Source: Streptosporangiaceae bacterium
GTDB lineage: Bacteria > Actinomycetota > Actinomycetes > Streptosporangiales > Streptosporangiaceae
NCBI GenBank assembly: GCA_030038715.1
Contig: JASHSO010000604.1
Coordinates: 1-6,752, forward strand
Direction of reading: 5' to 3'
DNA length: 6,752 nucleotides
Position numbers and translations under genes: made by a program. Every line of letters starts with the position of its first letter. The stretch's first letter is position 1. Below are positions 6,586 to 6,752 of this stretch, one piece after another. The notes under the pieces are model-generated. The model searched no databases. It was not told the DNA's origin and was given only the letters and a program-made list of their open reading frames with translations.

Positions 6586-6614
6586 CGCGGGCCTGGTCTA
6601 GCGCGGGCCTGGTC
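6569..6614 (+). repeat. 16-bp tandem repeat spanning the LuxR stop codon
   Basis: The unit GCGCGGGCCTGGTCTA occurs at 6569-6584 and 6585-6600, and a third copy at 6601-6614 lacks the last two bases. The first copy encodes the end of the LuxR protein (A-G-L-V) and its TAG, so extra copies fall after the stop and do not change the protein. The copies are identical, which suggests recent slippage or an assembly artefact. Confidence 0.9.
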
Positions 6615-6631
6615 GCGGCCTGCCAGGCCGC
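6615..6631 (+). terminator. Probable transcription terminator after the LuxR gene
   Basis: GCGGCCT-GCC-AGGCCGC forms a perfect 7-bp GC-rich hairpin with a 3-base loop, 29 bases after the stop. No U tract follows, which is usual for actinomycete terminators but leaves the call uncertain. It directly abuts the third tandem-repeat copy. Confidence 0.5.
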
Positions 6632-6681
6632 ACCTGCTCGCCACCCGGTGCTGTGGGTGATTCGACCCCTGCGGCCGGCGG

Positions 6682-6712
6682 GCGGCAAGAGGGGCCAGAC
6701 GACCCCTGCCGC
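6682..6712. other. Second bulged hairpin in the 3' non-coding region
   Basis: GCGGC (6682-6686) pairs with GCCGC (6708-6712), and AGGGG (6690-6694) with CCCCT (6703-6707), leaving a 3-base bulge AAG on the 5' side and an 8-base loop. It may be a back-up or bidirectional terminator. The nine bases GACCCCTGC also occur at 6664-6672, repeated at 6701-6709. I see no coding or RNA gene in 6632-6752. Confidence 0.3.
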
Positions 6713-6752
6713 GCGCCCGGCTGGGCGGGCGAACCTGGCTGCCAAGGGCCGC

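Noticed and set aside
6664..6709. Two GACCCCTGC copies as an attachment site or CRISPR-like array
   Set aside because: There are only two 9-base copies 37 bases apart in GC-rich DNA, with no third unit, spacer pattern, integrase or cas gene nearby.

Overview
This 6.75 kb window is high-GC DNA with long open frames on several strands, GTG starts and mostly monocistronic spacing. That fits an actinomycete chromosome, and the protein families fit too: a TetR regulator, a winged-helix HTH_42 protein, a Rv1155-like split-barrel flavoprotein and a large STAND/LuxR regulator. I cannot assign a genus from sequence alone.

Layout, left to right. A TetR-family regulator is read leftward from 617 and runs off the left edge, missing only its last residues. 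Its promoter carries a TetR-type operator between the -35 and -10 boxes, and the transcript looks leaderless. Five genes then read rightward. They are a winged-helix DNA-binding protein of the AlkZ/YcaQ-like superfamily (713-1681), a DUF1905 plus YdeI/OmdA-type protein (1845-2408), a DUF3800-like predicted RNase H-fold protein (2526-3518), a pyridoxamine-5'-phosphate-oxidase-like split-barrel protein (3617-4045), and an 804-residue ATPase with a C-terminal LuxR helix-turn-helix (4171-6585). The last 167 bases hold a 16-bp tandem repeat that begins inside the last codons of the LuxR gene, a probable terminator hairpin and a second bulged hairpin, but no gene that I can support.

The rightward genes are separated by about 100-160 bases each, so they do not look like one tight operon. 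Several gaps carry their own palindromes or promoter-like boxes. I see no clear multi-gene system. The most plausible functional links are TetR autoregulation, possibly extending to the divergent HTH_42 gene, and self-control or pathway control at the LuxR gene through a 17-nt palindrome. The neighbourhood of two possible nucleic-acid-acting proteins (HTH_42 and DUF3800) is suggestive only. The parts most worth a second look are the regulatory DNA elements and the altered catalytic motif in the HTH_42 protein.
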